Under the pieces are notes generated by a model, which saw only the letters and a list, made by a program, of their open reading frames with translations, made no database searches and was not told where the DNA came from. Shown here one piece after another: positions 24,379-35,500 of a stretch of DNA of 64,000 nt (positions within the stretch are counted from its first letter, which is position 1; the number at the start of each line of letters is the position of its first letter). Source of the stretch: Litoditis marina (lineage: Eukaryota; Nematoda; Chromadorea; Rhabditida; Rhabditidae); assembly GCA_964036275.1 (NCBI GenBank), contig OZ038439.1, positions 1,945,142 through 2,009,141 on the forward strand, given 5' to 3'. Position numbers and translations under genes: made by a program.

Positions 24379-24849
24379 AGTAGTGTACTTCACTATCAAT
24401 CAAAAAGCACTTGAGATGAAACCGAATTGTCGGTGAACGACTGACAACTGAGTATATCACCAAGACAGTAGGTTTCTACTGGGAACCAAACTGAACATCA
24501 AACTAGGAGTTGTAGGTCAAAACAAGTTGCGGTTCGAGAACCATTGAAATACGTACCTTAACTAAAAAATATTGTTTTTTTACTGTGAAAAAAAGCACTT
24601 GAGATGAAAACGAATTGTCAGTCCAAACTAGATAAAAGCGCGCAGCGAAGGCCGCAATTGTACAGTGTAATGGTCCGCGGAGACGAAAAAGAACGTTCTC
24701 GCGGAACTACCCGGAAATATTTCGTGGTAGAGAAATTGTGAGAAATTTGATCACAGACCATTATAATTTTACAACCTCTCAGAAAAATATCCAGCTTTTT
24801 ATATCCAACAACCAATGTCCGCTTTCTATCTAGGAAGTTGATCATGGCA

Positions 24850-25225
24850 TGCTCATGGCAAGTTGCCAGTCAATCTGAGTGCACGCTCAGAAACATTGGC
24901 GCCAATTTTCTGCGATTAGCAAGCTACAAAAGCGAGAGAGCATGCAGGTCAATGAGGCGACAGACAGGATGAGACAGCCTGCGTCTCTCTGACCCGCTCA
25001 CTCTCTCGCCGTTGCCGCTACAAAAGTGGTTTGCTAATTGGCAAGGTGTTGTCTGAGCGCTTCGACGATTCCGCGCCAGTTGGTCAGCCACTTTTGTAGC
25101 GGCCTCGACGAGAGAGTGTGTGTGCAGATCAGAGAGACGGAGACGGTGTTAGCCTGTCTGCGGCCTCATTGACCTGCATGCTCTTTCGCTTTCGTAGCGG
25201 GCCAATTAGTTGGCGGAAATCTTTC
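24850..25225. mobile_element. GAGAGAGCATGCAGG inverted-repeat element
   Basis: Two facing arms: AAGCGAGAGAGCATGCAGGT near 24930 and its reverse (ACCTGCATGCTCTTTCGCTT) near 25170. Between them are GC-rich stretches with GTCTCTCTGACC and GGTTAGCCTGTCTGCGGC. Relatives are at about 29390-29640 and 29720-29990. Confidence 0.65.
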
Positions 25226-26335
25226 GGAGCGCCAGTTTCTATGAGAACTGCTACTGGTGGAAAGTCAGAGAACCAAAACATATTTCAGTATTTTCAAATT
25301 TAGGTTCCGACCACTAGCTGAACTCTATGAAACTGGTTGTAGTTAGATTTAGCAGAGAAAGATACAATGGAAACTAAGCTCTTGAGATGATACAAAACAT
25401 GTATTTTGAACTCGCGATGTATAATTCACACCTAACTAGGATACTGTATCTATTTACTTGTAAAACAAAGGCAATAAACGTCGTGAAACAGCGATGTTGG
25501 CTGGTGATAAGAGTGTGTCAGTAATATGGCGCGACCTTGACGAATTATTGCGGTCAGTAGCGAGAAACATTGCAATACATCTTTATTATCGAGAAAGAAA
25601 AAACAACATTCTACGGGTCAAACGCACTCTGTTCGTTCCTGGTAGCTCGAAAAAGGTAATTGTTGAGAAGAGATCGTAGATTAAAGAAGACAGGCAAGCA
25701 AACTGCGGATTTCTTGTGAGTGGATCTCATGGGTAACTTATGAGTAAAGTTATTCTCGAAACAGGAAAAACCTGAAAAGCTATCTTTTTCACGCCTAACT
25801 GAGTTACTGGGTCTATTTATTTGTAAAACAAGGTAACAATCGTCGAGAAACAGCTCGTGAGTAGAGTTTAAGAGCTTGCTTGCAGAACTCCACCTTTCTG
25901 TGCTTATGGAAAACTTTGAATGTGGAAGGCAAACTCAATATTTCAATATTTATTTAACACATTCATGTACTCGACACATAGTACAAACATGAACTAATGT
26001 ATCACATGGTGCTCTCTCAACTTCTTGCTTCATGTGCTTTTTGAACGAGGGAGAGCCAAGGTTCAGAGCTCAAAGGAACAATGTTATGGCAATACTACTT
26101 TCTACTCATGGTTGCTAAACAGTTCAAGAGAGATCGAATCGGATAAGACACAAGGGAAATCTCATGTTATTTAGTCCTGAGGCCGTTTTCAGAAATCTTC
26201 CGACTTACATTTTCTAGTCTTCTGAAACATACGCTATTTCTCTCATCTCACATCTTGCCGGTCTAGGTCTCGCGAGATAGTGTGCAAGGCGAGAGACGCA
26301 GACTGTGATCGAGTCGCCCGTATACTCGGCAACCA

Positions 26336-26499
26336 GAATAAGTCGTTCAAATTGGAAAGTCATTAAAGTGGAAGATATCTGGAGGTGAAACTCATTATGG
26401 AAAGAAACAGGTGAAAAGTCAGAAACAAAGTTTCCAATCAATATGTCATTAACTCTTGAATGACTTTCACTTCGATGACTTTTAACTTTGAATGACTTA
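26336..26499. mobile_element. ATGACTT foldback MITE, second copy
   Basis: Begins GAATAAGTCGTTCAAATTGG and ends TTTGAATGACTTAT, sharing the AAGTCATT arms of the cyclin-intron copy, with a diverged centre. Confidence 0.7.
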
Positions 26500-27170
26500 T
26501 AAGTGAAAATTCTGTCGGATATTTTATTACAACCTTTCTTTTCCTGAAACAAGAAATGGCGAAAAAGTAGTTCTCTTGCACTACTACGTATTTTCCAACT
26601 CCTAGCGCGGTAGAAAACTCCAAAAATGTCATGAGACGCATGAGCAATATCTCACTAACTTCTCATGAGATTCTATTGATTGGTATGCTTCAACATTAGA
26701 AATTCGCGAGGAGCGCATGAGGTTTTTATGAGATTCTCATGAGAGACTGATGAAGTTGGAAGTCTGGTTTTCTCCGAATGCACTGCAATCCTTTTCATGA
26801 AAACTTCGAGTGCACGTGTTTTCGAACGCGAATATCGTTCACCAGTCTCATTTAAACTCAATCAGCGTTTCGAGAAGGTTGGTTTTCTTACTTCTGCTGT
26901 ATGGAAATGATCAGACTAAAACTCGAGAATTGTCACTTCCTATAATTGTCGCTTAGAAAAAGGCGGGGTATACTGTATATCTCACTTTGTGCTGTGGAAG
27001 AACACTTATATACGATTCGTCAATAACGTTGTTGTGAGCACAGTAAGTGTAGTGATTAGTGTCTGCACCTTCCAAAGTTTTGGGCCAGGTGCGTATTTGT
27101 AGCTATGTGTGAAACAATGTATATTTCTTTATGACTGATCTTTGGTCCAATTATTGAATTTTGTTTTCCG

Positions 27171-30100
27171 ATGAGCGGTTTCTTCGCTGGTAAACAACTT
27201 CTCCGAAAGAAAGGAGAGGAGGTGGAGAAAATCGACGGCGGAAAGGCCCTGGAAGGAAAGGTTCGAATTGATTTTTCAAGTAAAGTATTTTTTTGATAAA
27301 TTCGAACAGTTACTGTAAAGATCGACACTAAACAGGATAGTTTCTTTCTGGGGTTTAGGGTTCATAGCTGAAGGTTTATAATCCAAGGGTGAAAGTTCAA
27401 TGTTTAAAAGGTAGTGGGGTGCCTGAAACTGTTTTATCGAACAGCTCCATTGGCAATGGGATCACCTCTTCCCACTAACTTAATATGGGTTTGTGAAGGA
27501 ATTCGTATTCGTTATAGGTATTATCCTGGCATGTTGATATACTTCGTTTTTTCATGTCAAAAATCTTATGTGAATGAAGTTTATATTATTATTTTATTAT
27601 TATTATCATCATCATCATTATCATTATTATTAGTATTAACCTCCTTCAGGTGGTTGCTCTTTACTTCTCGGCCATGTGGTGTCCCACCTGTCGTTCGCTC
27701 ACTCCAAAGATTCAGGTCTGTTGTACTAGAAGTAAATTGAATAGTCACGTAAAGTTAGGATTCTAATGAGGCATCGTGAATTTTGTCATTGCACGTTTCT
27801 GAGTTCTGCTGTGTTCAACATGTTTCACGTGACTATTCAATGTAATTCCACTATATAGTACTTATGATTGCGTCTTTGAGTATGCAGTTGGTTTTCTAAA
27901 TTCTGCTGTGTTTGACATGTTTCACGTGACTGTGCAATTCACTTACAACTTTCTATGTTTCTTCCAGCGTCTTTACAAGGCAGTGAACGCGTGCGGAAAG
28001 AAGTTGGAGGTGATTCTGGTCTCGCGTGACAAAGAGGAATCCGACCTCAACGAGTACTTCGTGGAACACAATGGCGACTGGCTGGCCGTTCCATTTGGAG
28101 ATGCGAAAATCCAGTAGGTTATAGAATATTTATTGAACAAAAGATTGTAATGGAATATTTTGTAACACATAAATTATACTAGAATTCAATTCAGCAGTCA
28201 CGTCAAGTTTGCATTCTAATGGGCATCGTGCACTGTGTAACTGCCCGTTACTAAGTTCTGCTGTGTGAGTGAAAACGAAAAATGAATGTCACAAGGAAAA
28301 AAGGGGGGGGGGGGGGTGTATACTCAGAACAAGCGTTGTTGCAAAACAGTAAACTACTGTTTATACAGCATGGCTGTCATATACATTGATTTTCCCTCTC
28401 GTCGTCTGACGTCTCTTCGGGGCACACTATATCTCTAGAATTGTTGCAATACAGTTTCGACCAAACGCGAGTTTGTAATTAACAGAGCGCGTTTCGAGTA
28501 GGTGAAGTATACTGTATGGTTCGCTCTCTCGAAAAGATCTCTCTATGTTTGTAGTTTTATCACATGTTCCTTGGAATTCATGGTTTACGGTACAGTTTGG
28601 CAACAAACTACAAGAATGTTTTGGTAAACCCAACGTGCGATCTGTGTAAATGATGTTTTCTGCTACCGAAAGATAAAATTCATGTAACTTGGTGCTTTGT
28701 GGGCTGGACGAAGCAGTAGTTTGAACTTTTCAATGGTAGTTATAGGTTTGGTCAGAGCCTTGTGGACCAATTCGGTAGGGGGCGGGGTTTGACGAGCGGC
28801 CAGCTCATCTGTGTATCTTTGATCTACACGCTCTATAGTCTGCTGGCGAGTAATCAAGCTACCCCTCCGCTGTCTTTATGGGAAATGTGGCGACTATAGA
28901 GCTCGTTACGATTTACCATTTTAGCACTTCAACAGTCAGTTTGACTAGCCAACGATAGGATTTGTTGAAGCTTCTTGATTTGGATAAATGTGAAAATGTA
29001 TGATTTTTCAGAGAATGTCTTGCAAAGTACGAAGTATGCACCATCCCCGCCCTCAAAGTGATCAAATCCGATGGGACCTTGGCGGTGGCGAATGCCCAGA
29101 AAGATGTTCAGGTATAGTTCGTTTCACCAATCGATGACTTTCTACAGTAATCTTTCGAATATTACAGGGCATTTATCTAACCAACAAACATAAATTCGGA
29201 TTCACTGTTTTTTATGCTTGTAGTAACGAATATGGAAAGCGAAATAACAAAGTTTAAACTATTCGCAATACCTAAAAGATATGAAAAATTATCTTAAAAG
29301 TTTCATAATCCTACTGTAGACGGCTATTGTTGCGTGAAACGGCCTATACTCCCTCAGACTCCCTGCTATAAAGAATCAGTTTTCTAGCAGCCTTGACGAG
29401 GGAGTGTGCAGGTTAGAGAGACGCAGACTGTCTCAGCCTGTCTGCGGCCTCATTGCCCTGCATGCTCTCTCGCTTTTATTGTTTGCTAATTGCACAAATT
29501 GGCGCCAATCGCTGTGAGTTAGAGAGATCTCAATTTCAGGCAATTAGCCAGCTACAAAAGCAAGAGAGCAGGTAGAGCAATGAAGCGTTCGACAGGCAAA
29601 GAAAGTCTTTCTGACCTACGCACTCTTCCGTTAAGACCGCTAGAACAATGGCTCGCCCCAACTGGTTGAGAATTGTATGTATGAACTAGGAACAGTGGCT
29701 CCTGCCTTAAGTCGCACCACCAAAGCGCCAACCATCTCGAAGAGAGACTGCAGATCAGAGAGACCCAGGCTGTCTGATTGTTGGTGGATCATTCGATCTT
29801 CTTGCAATGTCACATGTGTAGCTCGTCGATCGCAGATGGCTCAAAAACCTTGGCGCCAATTTAAGGCTTCTAGAAATACAAAACCGAGAGAGTATGCAGG
29901 CCAATGAGACCGCAGTCTGCGTCTCTCTTACCTGTACACTCTCTCGTCGAGGCCGCTACAAATACGCGGCTTGCTAATAGGGGAGGAGTTGTCTGAGGGA
30001 TCGATCTCTTCCTGAATGACAAGTTACTAAGCGATTTAATACACAGCACAATCTCGTAACTACAGTATGAAACTGCTTTCATTCTGGTGAGGACTATAAA

Positions 30101-30179
30101 ATAACTAGTAAATTTACAGGAAAGAGGACGCGATGCTCCAATGCAGGTATTCGAAGAGTGGAAAAAGGCTGCTGCATAA
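27171..30179 (+). CDS. Small thioredoxin-fold (tryparedoxin/nucleoredoxin-like) protein
   Basis: Five exons: 27171-27260, 27650-27715, 27968-28113, 29012-29111 and 30120-30179; all phases agree and the product is 153 residues. After an N-terminal strand (residues 1-30), exon 2 encodes VVALYFSAMWCPTCRSLTPK with a CPTC redox site, followed by LEVILVSRDKEESDLNEYF and the cis-proline region CTIPALKVI. This arrangement fits the tryparedoxin/nucleoredoxin branch better than classical thioredoxin, whose motif is CGPC. The expected role is cytosolic thiol-disulphide exchange; the substrate is unknown. No signal peptide is seen. Exon 4 ends exactly where an introner-like MITE begins. A plus-strand AATAAA is at 30901-30906, but that would give a long 3' UTR crossing a foldback repeat. 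Confidence 0.9.
27726..27860. mobile_element. CACGTGACT MITE in thioredoxin intron 2
   Basis: Ends CTAGAAGTAAATTGAATAGT and TTTCACGTGACTATTCAAT with shared interior. Starts 10 bp after the exon 2 donor. A further partial copy follows at about 27884-27945. Confidence 0.75.
28177..28265. mobile_element. CACGTGACT MITE, partial copy in thioredoxin intron 3
   Basis: Keeps the left half (ACTAGAATTCAATTCAGCAG, then GCATCGTGCACTG and GTTCTGCTGTGT) and lacks the CACGTGACT end. Confidence 0.55.
29112..29349. mobile_element. Introner-like MITE starting at the thioredoxin exon 4 donor
   Basis: 238-bp element with ends GTATAGTTCGTTTCACCAAT and GTGAAACGGCCTATAC and subterminal CTACAGTAATC / CTACTGTAGA. 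It is in the opposite orientation to the bestrophin copy, yet again its terminus is base 1 of the intron. Confidence 0.75.
29390..29990. mobile_element. Two GAGAGAGCATGCAGG-type elements in thioredoxin intron 4
   Basis: Motifs GACGAGGGAGTGTGCAGG, TCATTGCCCTGCATGCTCTC and GGCGCCAAT (29390-29640), then GGCGCCAATTTAAGG, GAGAGAGTATGCAGGCCAAT and TACACTCTCTCGTCGAGG (29720-29990), match the element at 24850-25225. Confidence 0.6.
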
Positions 30180-30298
30180 AGAATCAATACAGTGATATAA
30201 AAAATCAATACAATGATACAATACACCTATGTATGTGATATATTTTGGCTGAATGAAATGAAAGTTCGAGTTTCAAAAGTGTTGTCATTGATCAATAA

Positions 30299-30820
30299 TA
30301 GGGTTGTTAATCGAGTTCAAAATTTCGAGTTTTCGAGTTTTCGAGTTTTCGAGTTTTGGGAAATTTCGAGTTTTCGAGTTTTGAAAAATTTCGAGTTTTC
30401 GAGTTTTGAAAAATTTCGAGTTTTCGAGTTTTCGAGTTTTCGAGTTTTGGGAAATTTCGAGTTTTCGAGTTTCGAGTTCGACTCAACTCGAAAATTTTCG
30501 AGTTTTTTCGAGTCGAGTCGAGTTTTGAGTGTTTTTGGACCCAAAAGAGACATTTTTCGAGTCCGAAATTTTGATTTTCGAGTTTTCGCGTTCAAAATTT
30601 CGAGTTTTCGAGTTTTGGGAAATTTCGAGTTTTCGAGTTTTCGAATTTTGGAAAATTTCGAGTTTTCGAGTTTTCGAGTTTTCGCGTTTTTGGAAAATTT
30701 CGAGTTTTCGAGTTTTGAGAAATTTCGAGTTTTCGAGTTTCGAGTTCGACTCAACTCGAAAATTTTCGAGTTTTTTTCGAGTCGAGTCGAGTTTCGAGTT
30801 CGACTTTAACAACCCTAGAT
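30299..30820. mobile_element. CGAGTTTT foldback repeat
   Basis: About 520 bp made almost wholly of CGAGTTTT and GGGAAATTTCGAG units, arranged as two related halves each ending in CGAGTTCGACTCAACTCG. Both outer ends carry the inverted motif AGGGTTGTTAA / TTAACAACCCT. It therefore looks like a terminal-inverted-repeat element whose body has expanded as a satellite. It lies between the thioredoxin and phosphodiesterase genes. Confidence 0.8.
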
Positions 30821-32130
30821 ACAGCAACGTCTGAAACAAAAAAAAAACACAAAAGTGATAAGATAATTGCTTGAAAATTGAAGCATTTAGAGAATTGGTG
30901 AATAAAACTATATAATGTTTCTTTAAAGCAAGTTTTTGGAATTTGTATGAGATGTTAATGTGGTATTACACAAGTATAAGATTACACCGCATACAGGGAT
31001 TTACTTTTGAGTCTGAGTCACTCGTATTTTTTCTCTGACCAATGATAGGAAAATTCTGTGAATGAGTTTTGTGAGTGAATTTCCGAAAATAAAAACTATG
31101 AACTGCAGATCAGAATATCCATTATCCATTATTTATAAACACTTAGTTATTCAACAAAAATTATCAGTGAACATTTATATTTTCTCAATTGAACCAAATC
31201 TGCTATAAGCAACTAATATAAGAAGAAAAAATGAAAACAAAACAATCTATTAGAACAAGTGAAACATTGAAATATTGTTGTTCTGTTCTATGAATAACCA
31301 GGCAGTTTCGTCATTTTGTGCATCTTTTATCTTTTATCTTATCTCTGCCCCCACTTTCAATCAAGGTGCACTTATCTACAAACAGTTCCACATAATATAT
31401 TAATTGATTATGTGCATTTTTAAAGTATTGTTTCAACGATTACTCACGATCTAAAAATTATACTTATTTCTGTTATATGTACGTGAATCAGGGTTTCGGG
31501 ATTCGTATTCACGTAAGGATATTCAAAATACATAATTTTTATTATATTTTCTTCGATTTCATGCTGCTTTTATAATTTTGCGAATAAACTTTGTATTTAT
31601 CTTTGAAAAGCGTACTGTTGTCATGGAGACTTTTGAATGATATTCGTGAGTTTAACCGTAGAAAGATCAGTTACTTACAGGTTACAATAAGTAGGAACCA
31701 CGTTCACGAGTTGTGAAAACTATTTATTTTTCACAAATCACAATGACTCATTAATGTTCAAACTATTTGTTTTTCTGAGAAGTGTGTTTCTGATTTTATA
31801 GTTTTTACATTATCATAATATTGTCAAATACATGTCACATAGTTGTTATGAGCTTCCGCTTATACACTATACAGCCAATCGACAAAACAACAATTGAACG
31901 TGGAAAAAGTCATGTTCTGTGAACGTGCTGAGAAAGTTGAAAATACTGATGTTTTCTCAAGTTTCATTTCACTGTTCTCTTCATTTTGATCCAGAACACC
32001 AGTATTACGTGGACATATTACGTGTCACCAAATACACGTTCCACGTGATATTGTGTTCGCGTAGGTGTATTCAGATTCCTGGTCAGTGAGTTTAATGAAT
32101 GCCGCTTCATTTCCATTTTATTGATTTTCG
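30821..32130. other. Intergenic region upstream of the phosphodiesterase gene
   Basis: AT-rich DNA without recognisable coding sequence or clear repeats. It would include the phosphodiesterase promoter if that gene is transcribed independently. Confidence 0.5.
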
Positions 32131-32140
32131 GTGATTTCAG
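32131..32140 (+). promoter_or_regulatory. Probable trans-splice acceptor of the phosphodiesterase gene
   Basis: GTGATTTCAG is followed after 10 nt by the ATG at 32151, with no upstream exon recognised. This fits spliced-leader addition. Confidence 0.45.
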
Positions 32141-32150
32141 GGCAATAAAT

Positions 32151-32499
32151 ATGTTGGAACAGGCGACGAAGACAAAACATTTCGACGAAAATGTAAGTAT
32201 TGGCTCTGTGTCGCTCTTGTACGCTACATATTTTTTTCTTTTTTTTTCTCTTCTCACGTCTGCTGTTTCTCTTTTATACTTCATGTTTTTTCTTTAGTTT
32301 ACTCTCTCTCACTTTTTTCTTTTCTCTTTTGCCCCCTATCCCTGCAATACTTCTTTTCTCCCTGTGTCTTTTGCTTCTCTCCTCTCTCTTTCTCTCTGTA
32401 CATCTCCTTCCACCCCCCCCCCCCCCCTCTCTCTTACACTATCTCTCGCACTGCCTCACCCCACATTCCCTCTCTCTCTCTCTTTCTCTTTCTCTCGCT

Positions 32500-32554
<55 letters not shown>

Positions 32555-35500
32555 ATCTCCCCCCCCCCCCTCTCTACCCCTCACCGGTAACTATGGTCAG
32601 CTCGGCGATGCATACATTATGGATGTTTCTTCTTCCACTTTTAGTATAGTCGTCTATTTTTCAATAACAACATTTACCTAAAGAAATTTCCATTCAAATC
32701 AAGTTCTCCACGGGTTAGTTTTTTGTCTCAGAAAACTATGAATTTCGATACCATAGTTTTATGAAACAAAAACCTAACCCGAGGGGAAATTGAATCATAG
32801 TCATACCTTTTAACTATTAGAAAATATAACTTTTAAAACTTTCTGATTCTCTTTTCGGCGTTTATATCACTCTACTGAATTTCACGTTTCCGAAAATGCA
32901 TACATTATGGCTTACAAAACGTTCCTTCGATTAAATAATTCTAATTTTCCGATATTCCAGTCCCCGATGATAACCCCGGCTGACAGTGAAAAGGGGACCA
33001 GGAACGGTTCGATTGAACTGGTTGGATTGAGAGGTGAGCATATTTTAATGTTTATTTGTAGAAAAGTACATCATAATAAGTTTATATTGTGGAAAAAACT
33101 TACCATCTCTATTTTATGATAATTTGCAGAGAAAGACGTCCTGAAATTTTATTTCCAGGAAAAAATACGTTTCACATGTATATTTTCTATTGTAGTATGT
33201 AGCCCTCAACACACAAAAAAGCTAATAAACGACGGGTCTTCGAATTTAAGCTAGAGAATAATTTATAAAAATCGAAAAAAATATACTCCAAGTTCCATGT
33301 TGTCCATGCTTGTGTCGCATGTAAACTTATTGTAAACACTTTTGATATTCTTTCGAAACTTCTCTCACTTCTTATCCGTTTTTTGAACTGTGCTGTCGCT
33401 CACATTTTCAATCATTCAAAGTAGCCATCTAAACCGATATAAACATTATTATGATGTAAAATCAGAATTAATCTTTTTAAATACCCCAAGATCCTATCTG
33501 ACTCAACATCCACAATAACAAACTATCATCTCAGTTTTCTGAAGAAAGGTCACCCTCTCAAACATCGTTTTCTATGAAAGAATGTAGGAAAACAACCTGA
33601 TGTATCAAAGAAAATATAAAAGTGCTATTCTTCATTTGTTCGCGAACAAAGTTTGAATCTGACAACAAGAAGCCTTTCATTTTTTTATATTGGAAATTTA
33701 AGCATCGGCAATATTATAACTTTATTGAACGGCCAAGTCCTCTATTCAATTCTCTCGTTTACAAAAAGAGGTAAAATATGAAATAATATATTTTCTAGAA
33801 CCTTGTTTGTCGAATAGTTTGAGATACAATGTACACTCTCCAACAAAATTTTGTAGTTTTTTTGTGGTTAGATTTTCTCACATTTGGATAGTTTGGACTT
33901 CCTCCATTTAACTTCCAACGCGATCACATTTGCTGTGTTATTGAAAGATTGATCTCTTGGACCATCATGCTATAAAACATTGTGATACGAAAAGAAGGCG
34001 GAAGTGTATCGAAAATACCCAAAACTTGAAACCAACGAAACAGCAGTTCCAATGCTAACGCATCTGGTTTCTGATTGAAAACTACCCTTTTTCAAAATGT
34101 ATAGTTTAAGAAATTGTAAGCTCTCGTTCCAGAAATGAGAAATTGAAATTTAGGAGAAAAATTCGATCAAAAAGCATGTTTTTTCGTACACACTATCAAG
34201 TCCCAGATTTACAACACCGAATCCCCCAAAATTTGTTATGAAAATTCGAACCAAGACACTAAAAAGCCCTAAGTTTCCCATGAGAAAGATTCGGTTGGAG
34301 TTATTGGAACGCTGCCATGGCCTCAGTGGGAATGACGAGATCTACAAAAACCTGACACCTCTCCCTTTTGTTTTCGCAGAAACTACAATCAAAGTGCAAT
34401 TAACCGACATATGACATGTAGGATTCGGCCATCTGACAAAATGTGAATGTTGTGTTAACTCGATCATACAAAGCGTGAAATTTTTCGTATAAGAACATTA
34501 TATTTTGCTCTAAAACCAAGGAAAAACGTTCAGTTCTAGCCACAGTGCCATTTTCCAAACCGAAACTTATAACACTTTGTACTGTCAAATCTACATTTTG
34601 TTCTAATATTTTCCATTTTTAAAATGCCCCCCCCCCCGCCATTCTATCAAATTTGGCCGGTCACCGTGGAGGACAAATGATACCAAAAAAACCCAAACGT
34701 GCAACCTGCGAACGTTTTTATTAGTTCTCTTTTCGCGAAAGATAGAGAATGTTGGGGAAAAATGGACGCGCAACTATTTTGACTTCTTCTGCTCCATCCG
34801 TATTCCTATTATCTTTCTCTCTCCCTCAATTTTCTCTAATTCCCGCGATCTATCCCCCTATCACTCCCCCACCTTTCGTAGTTTTCGAGTAAATTCAACC
34901 TCTCCTTCTCTATCCCTCTATCTCTCTCTTTCTTCGTTTTCCTCTTACTTATATTCACGCCCCCTTTTCCCTTCTTCTTTCTCTCGCTCTCTTTCTCTCT
35001 CTCTCATTCCCTCCAACTCTCTATTGCTCGGCTCTTCTCCTTCTCCATCTCTCTCTCTCCTTCTCTCTCTCTCTCTCTATCTGTTACCCTCTCTGTTTTG
35101 ATCTGTGTCTTATCCCTTCTATCACTTCCGCCCCTTCGTCCCCTCCCTCTACCTCTAATCCAACTATCATTTTCTCTCCTACTATTTGTTCTTTACAGAC
35201 TCGGCCGTTCCCCGCCGCCAGTGGTTCTCCAGTAAATTCAACCATCTCTACGCCCTCCTTTTCATCATCGCATTGATAATGCTCACCGTTCTTGTAGTTT
35301 GTATCATTATGATATCCAGGCTGAATGAGGTTAGTTTGATCTTTGGTGTTTGTAGTTTGAACATTCTGAACTTTGATCATCATTCGCGACCTCTGCTGTG
35401 TATGCGGGTCATAGGGGATGATCATACATGAGTTGTAGTTTGCTCTGCACATACAGCAATAACCCCCAATCAGGACTGAACAGGGCGGAGTCCAACTAGA

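Larger units (their letters stand above)
22050..27170. other. 5.1 kb intergenic region between divergent bestrophin and thioredoxin genes
   Basis: No exon chain with family similarity was found on either strand. It contains repeats: an inverted-repeat MITE at 23617-23757, a truncated introner-like MITE at 24195-24378, a 370-bp GAGAGAG-rich inverted element at 24850-25225, an ATGACTT foldback at 26336-26499 and a CTCATGAGA-rich element at about 26617-26770. The rest is AT-rich unique DNA where shared promoters may lie. Confidence 0.6.

Noticed and set aside
30213..30839. Long open frames on both strands (up to 198 codons)
   Set aside because: They arise from CGAGTTTT repeats, which lack stop codons. 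The translations are FEFSSFRVF-type repeats with no splice or family support.
32200..32681. Open frames of 105-149 codons rich in Leu, Ser and Pro
   Set aside because: They lie in a CT/C microsatellite inside phosphodiesterase intron 1; the coding look is compositional.
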